Assembly: GCA_009841015.1 (NCBI GenBank) | Contig: VXMQ01000149.1 | Coordinates: 1 to 41,382, forward strand | Length of the DNA stretch: 41,382 bases | Reading direction: 5' to 3' | From: Candidatus Palauibacter denitrificans | GTDB taxonomy: Bacteria > Gemmatimonadota > Gemmatimonadetes > Palauibacterales > Palauibacteraceae | In this document: in pieces, positions 40,224-41,382 of the stretch | Layout of the letters: each line of letters begins with the position of its first letter | Numbering within the stretch: position 1 is the stretch's first letter | Notes under the pieces: model-generated | What the model was told of the DNA's origin: nothing | Seen by the model: the letters and a program-made list of their open reading frames with translations, nothing else | Databases searched by the model: none | Made by a program: the position numbers and the translations under genes

Positions 40224-41164
40224 GGACTTTGGTTTCCCTGCCGCTCGCCGCCCTGGCCGTCGGGGCCACTGCGGGCGGGAGCAGGGCGCAAATCGTCCCT
40301 GCGGAGCAGGAAGCCTACCGCGCCCTCGTGCTCCAGGCCCCGGCCAGCGTGGAAGCGGCGGCATACGGTAACGCACCCTACCTGCGCGGTGGCGGGGCGG
40401 ACCTCCTCTTCTACGCGCCTGCCCTCATTGGGCGCGCGGGCGGCATGGCGGCGAGTCTGCACCGATACGGCTCGGAGGGCACCCTCGCGACGCTCGCCTC
40501 GAAGGGCAGCGTCGGCCTGGGCGACTTCGCGGTGGGTCTGCAGTACATGCGCTACGGCGGCTCCGGTACCGCCGCGCTTCCGGACCTGCAGTACGCGGCG
40601 TTCGGCGACGGCGAACCCGTGACCGAGTTCGCTGCCTCGCTCGGCTACGCACGCACGCTGTTCGGCGTGGTCGATGCCGGTGTCGTGGCCAAATACCTCG
40701 AACTTCACTTCCTGCGCGCGCTGCGGGATCGCGCGCTCGTGGTGGACCTGGGGGTGGCGCGCGAGTTCGGACCGGCGATGGTCAGCCTGACGGCCCGCAA
40801 TCTGGGATCGGACCTGGAGACGAGGGGGAGGCCGGACTTCACGGATAGAATCCCCACGCAGCTGGCCCTGGGCATCTCGACGGAGAGCTTCGAGGTCGGG
40901 GAGCTGGACATGTTCCTTACCAGCCAGATCGCGCGGCGCCGGGACGGCGAGATCATCCCGGCCGGCGGCGTCGAGGTTTCCTACTGGCCGGTTCAGGGCT
41001 ACACGTTCCGCCTCCGCGCCGGACTCCAGCGCGTGGTGGAGGACAAAAGGAGCCCGTTCACCTTCGGTCTCGCGTTCACGGGAGACGCGCTGACCCTCGA
41101 GTACGCGTTCCAGGCCTTCGACGTGGACGGAAACGCCCACCGCTTCGGTCTGAGCTTCCGCTAG
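40214..41164 (+). CDS. PorV/PorQ-like outer-membrane barrel protein
   Basis: This 316-aa protein starts at GTG 40214, inside the last codons of the aminotransferase. The signal peptide (LRTLVSLPLAALAVGATAGG...AQ) is clear. The mature part has the PorV/PorQ/UPF0164 pattern: APASVEAAAYGNAPYLRGGG, LLFYAPALIGRAGG, LYGLGDFAVGLQYMRYGG-like strands, SLGYARTLFGVVDAGVVAKY, MVSLTARNLGSDLE, then IPTQLALGISTESFEVGELD. It ends TLEYAFQAFDVDGNAHRFGL and SFR. Related proteins occur beside type IX secretion systems, but none of those genes is seen here and the family is wider than that system. The role is therefore unassigned. Coupling to the aminotransferase is by overlap only. Confidence 0.8.
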   Translation: MGLRTLVSLPLAALAVGATAGGSRAQIVPAEQEAYRALVLQAPASVEAAAYGNAPYLRGGGADLLFYAPALIGRAGGMAASLHRYGSEGTLATLASKGSVGLGDFAVGLQYMRYGGSGTAALPDLQYAAFGDGEPVTEFAASLGYARTLFGVVDAGVVAKYLELHFLRALRDRALVVDLGVAREFGPAMVSLTARNLGSDLETRGRPDFTDRIPTQLALGISTESFEVGELDMFLTSQIARRRDGEIIPAGGVEVSYWPVQGYTFRLRAGLQRVVEDKRSPFTFGLAFTGDALTLEYAFQAFDVDGNAHRFGLSFR

Positions 41165-41194
41165 ACGTTACTGCGTGCCCTCGCCTCGCATCTC

Positions 41195-41382
41195 TCAGCT
41201 GCCCGATAAACCGATGTCGTCCACGACGACGGTGCCGGCCTCCGTGCGGTCGAAGAGGAGTCGGATCTCGCGCAGCCTGGCCGGATCGAACGAAGGGTTG
41301 GCCTCGACGAAGTCGGCGAGCGGAATCGAGAAGGACTGGAGCACGAGTTCCCACTGGTTGTCGAAGGACTCCGCATCGTTGC
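41195..41382 (-). CDS. C-terminus of a protein entering from the right edge
   Basis: The frame is open from the window edge to TGA at 41195-41197, giving 61 residues: NDAESFDNQWELVLQSFSIP, LADFVEANPSFDPARLREIR and LLFDRTEAGTVVVDDIGLSG then S. The pattern, ending in strand-like VVVDDIGLSG, matches the end of a galactose-binding or carbohydrate-binding-like beta-sandwich domain often fused to secreted hydrolases. Without the rest, no function can be given. It converges with the PorV-like gene, with 30 bp between stops. Confidence 0.6.
   Translation of the reverse strand, partial: NDAESFDNQWELVLQSFSIPLADFVEANPSFDPARLREIRLLFDRTEAGTVVVDDIGLSGS

Noticed and set aside
1..41382. CRISPR array or insertion sequence with intact transposase
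   Set aside because: No regularly spaced repeats of CRISPR type and no transposase with a DDE or HUH-Y1 signature were found.

Overview
The window is about 41 kb of GC-rich bacterial DNA, apparently chromosomal. The protein repertoire suggests a Gemmatimonadota-like bacterium, possibly a marine or sponge-associated relative. It includes 6-bladed beta-propeller proteins with [15 protein letters not shown] repeats, secreted M24 peptidases, a GMC oxidoreductase paired with a Tat-exported gluconate dehydrogenase subunit 3-like protein, a spermidine-synthase-like protein fused to a transporter-like membrane domain, and a PorV/PorQ-like barrel. This taxonomic call is inferred from family composition; there is no rRNA in the window.

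Positions 1 to about 13,000 look like a mobilizable defence island, with every gene on the minus strand. From the left come the N-terminus of a tyrosine-recombinase-type integrase (cut by the window edge) and a ColE1-like mobilization cassette: mobC, a MbeA-type relaxase, and MbeB- and MbeD-like genes nested inside the relaxase gene in another frame. A possible oriT lies upstream of mobC. Next is a tightly overlapping type I restriction-modification operon transcribed leftward: hsdM, hsdS (frameshifted as given), a DUF4062/GHKL-ATPase/winged-helix protein, hsdR and a YgjP-like metallopeptidase. No type IV secretion genes are visible, so transfer would need a helper. The island's right end abuts a purine permease gene that has lost its first third, so the boundary probably lies near 12,840-13,010.

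Positions 13,000-19,000 (plus strand) hold the permease remnant, a Tsx-like nucleoside channel, a secreted Xaa-Pro aminopeptidase and a DUF1684 lipoprotein in an overlapping cluster. A hipBA toxin-antitoxin pair follows, behind an AT-rich leader with two operator-like dyads.

Positions 19,000-28,700 contain a GMC oxidoreductase pair, tRNA-Ala(TGC) and a three-gene operon (SRPBCC, beta-propeller, serine beta-lactamase-like). They also contain a DUF2461 gene, an unusual three-gene minus-strand envelope cluster bracketed by the intact DUF2461 gene and a decayed copy of its 3' end, and a PIN/AbrB-type toxin-antitoxin pair.

Positions 28,700 to the end hold the membrane-fused spermidine-synthase-like protein, an amidohydrolase remnant, a DUF2236/MpaB-like oxygenase divergent from an RND pump (with two tandem 21-bp repeats between them), a squalene/phytoene synthase-like enzyme with an altered second metal motif, a second secreted M24 peptidase, an aminotransferase, a PorV-like outer-membrane protein and the C-terminus of a protein running off the window.

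The most interesting element is the island: ColE1-style nested mobilization genes in a distant, GC-rich host, carrying a type I restriction operon that includes an uncharacterised DUF4062-ATPase and a metallopeptidase. All functional statements come from reading the sequence and from family knowledge. No database search was run.
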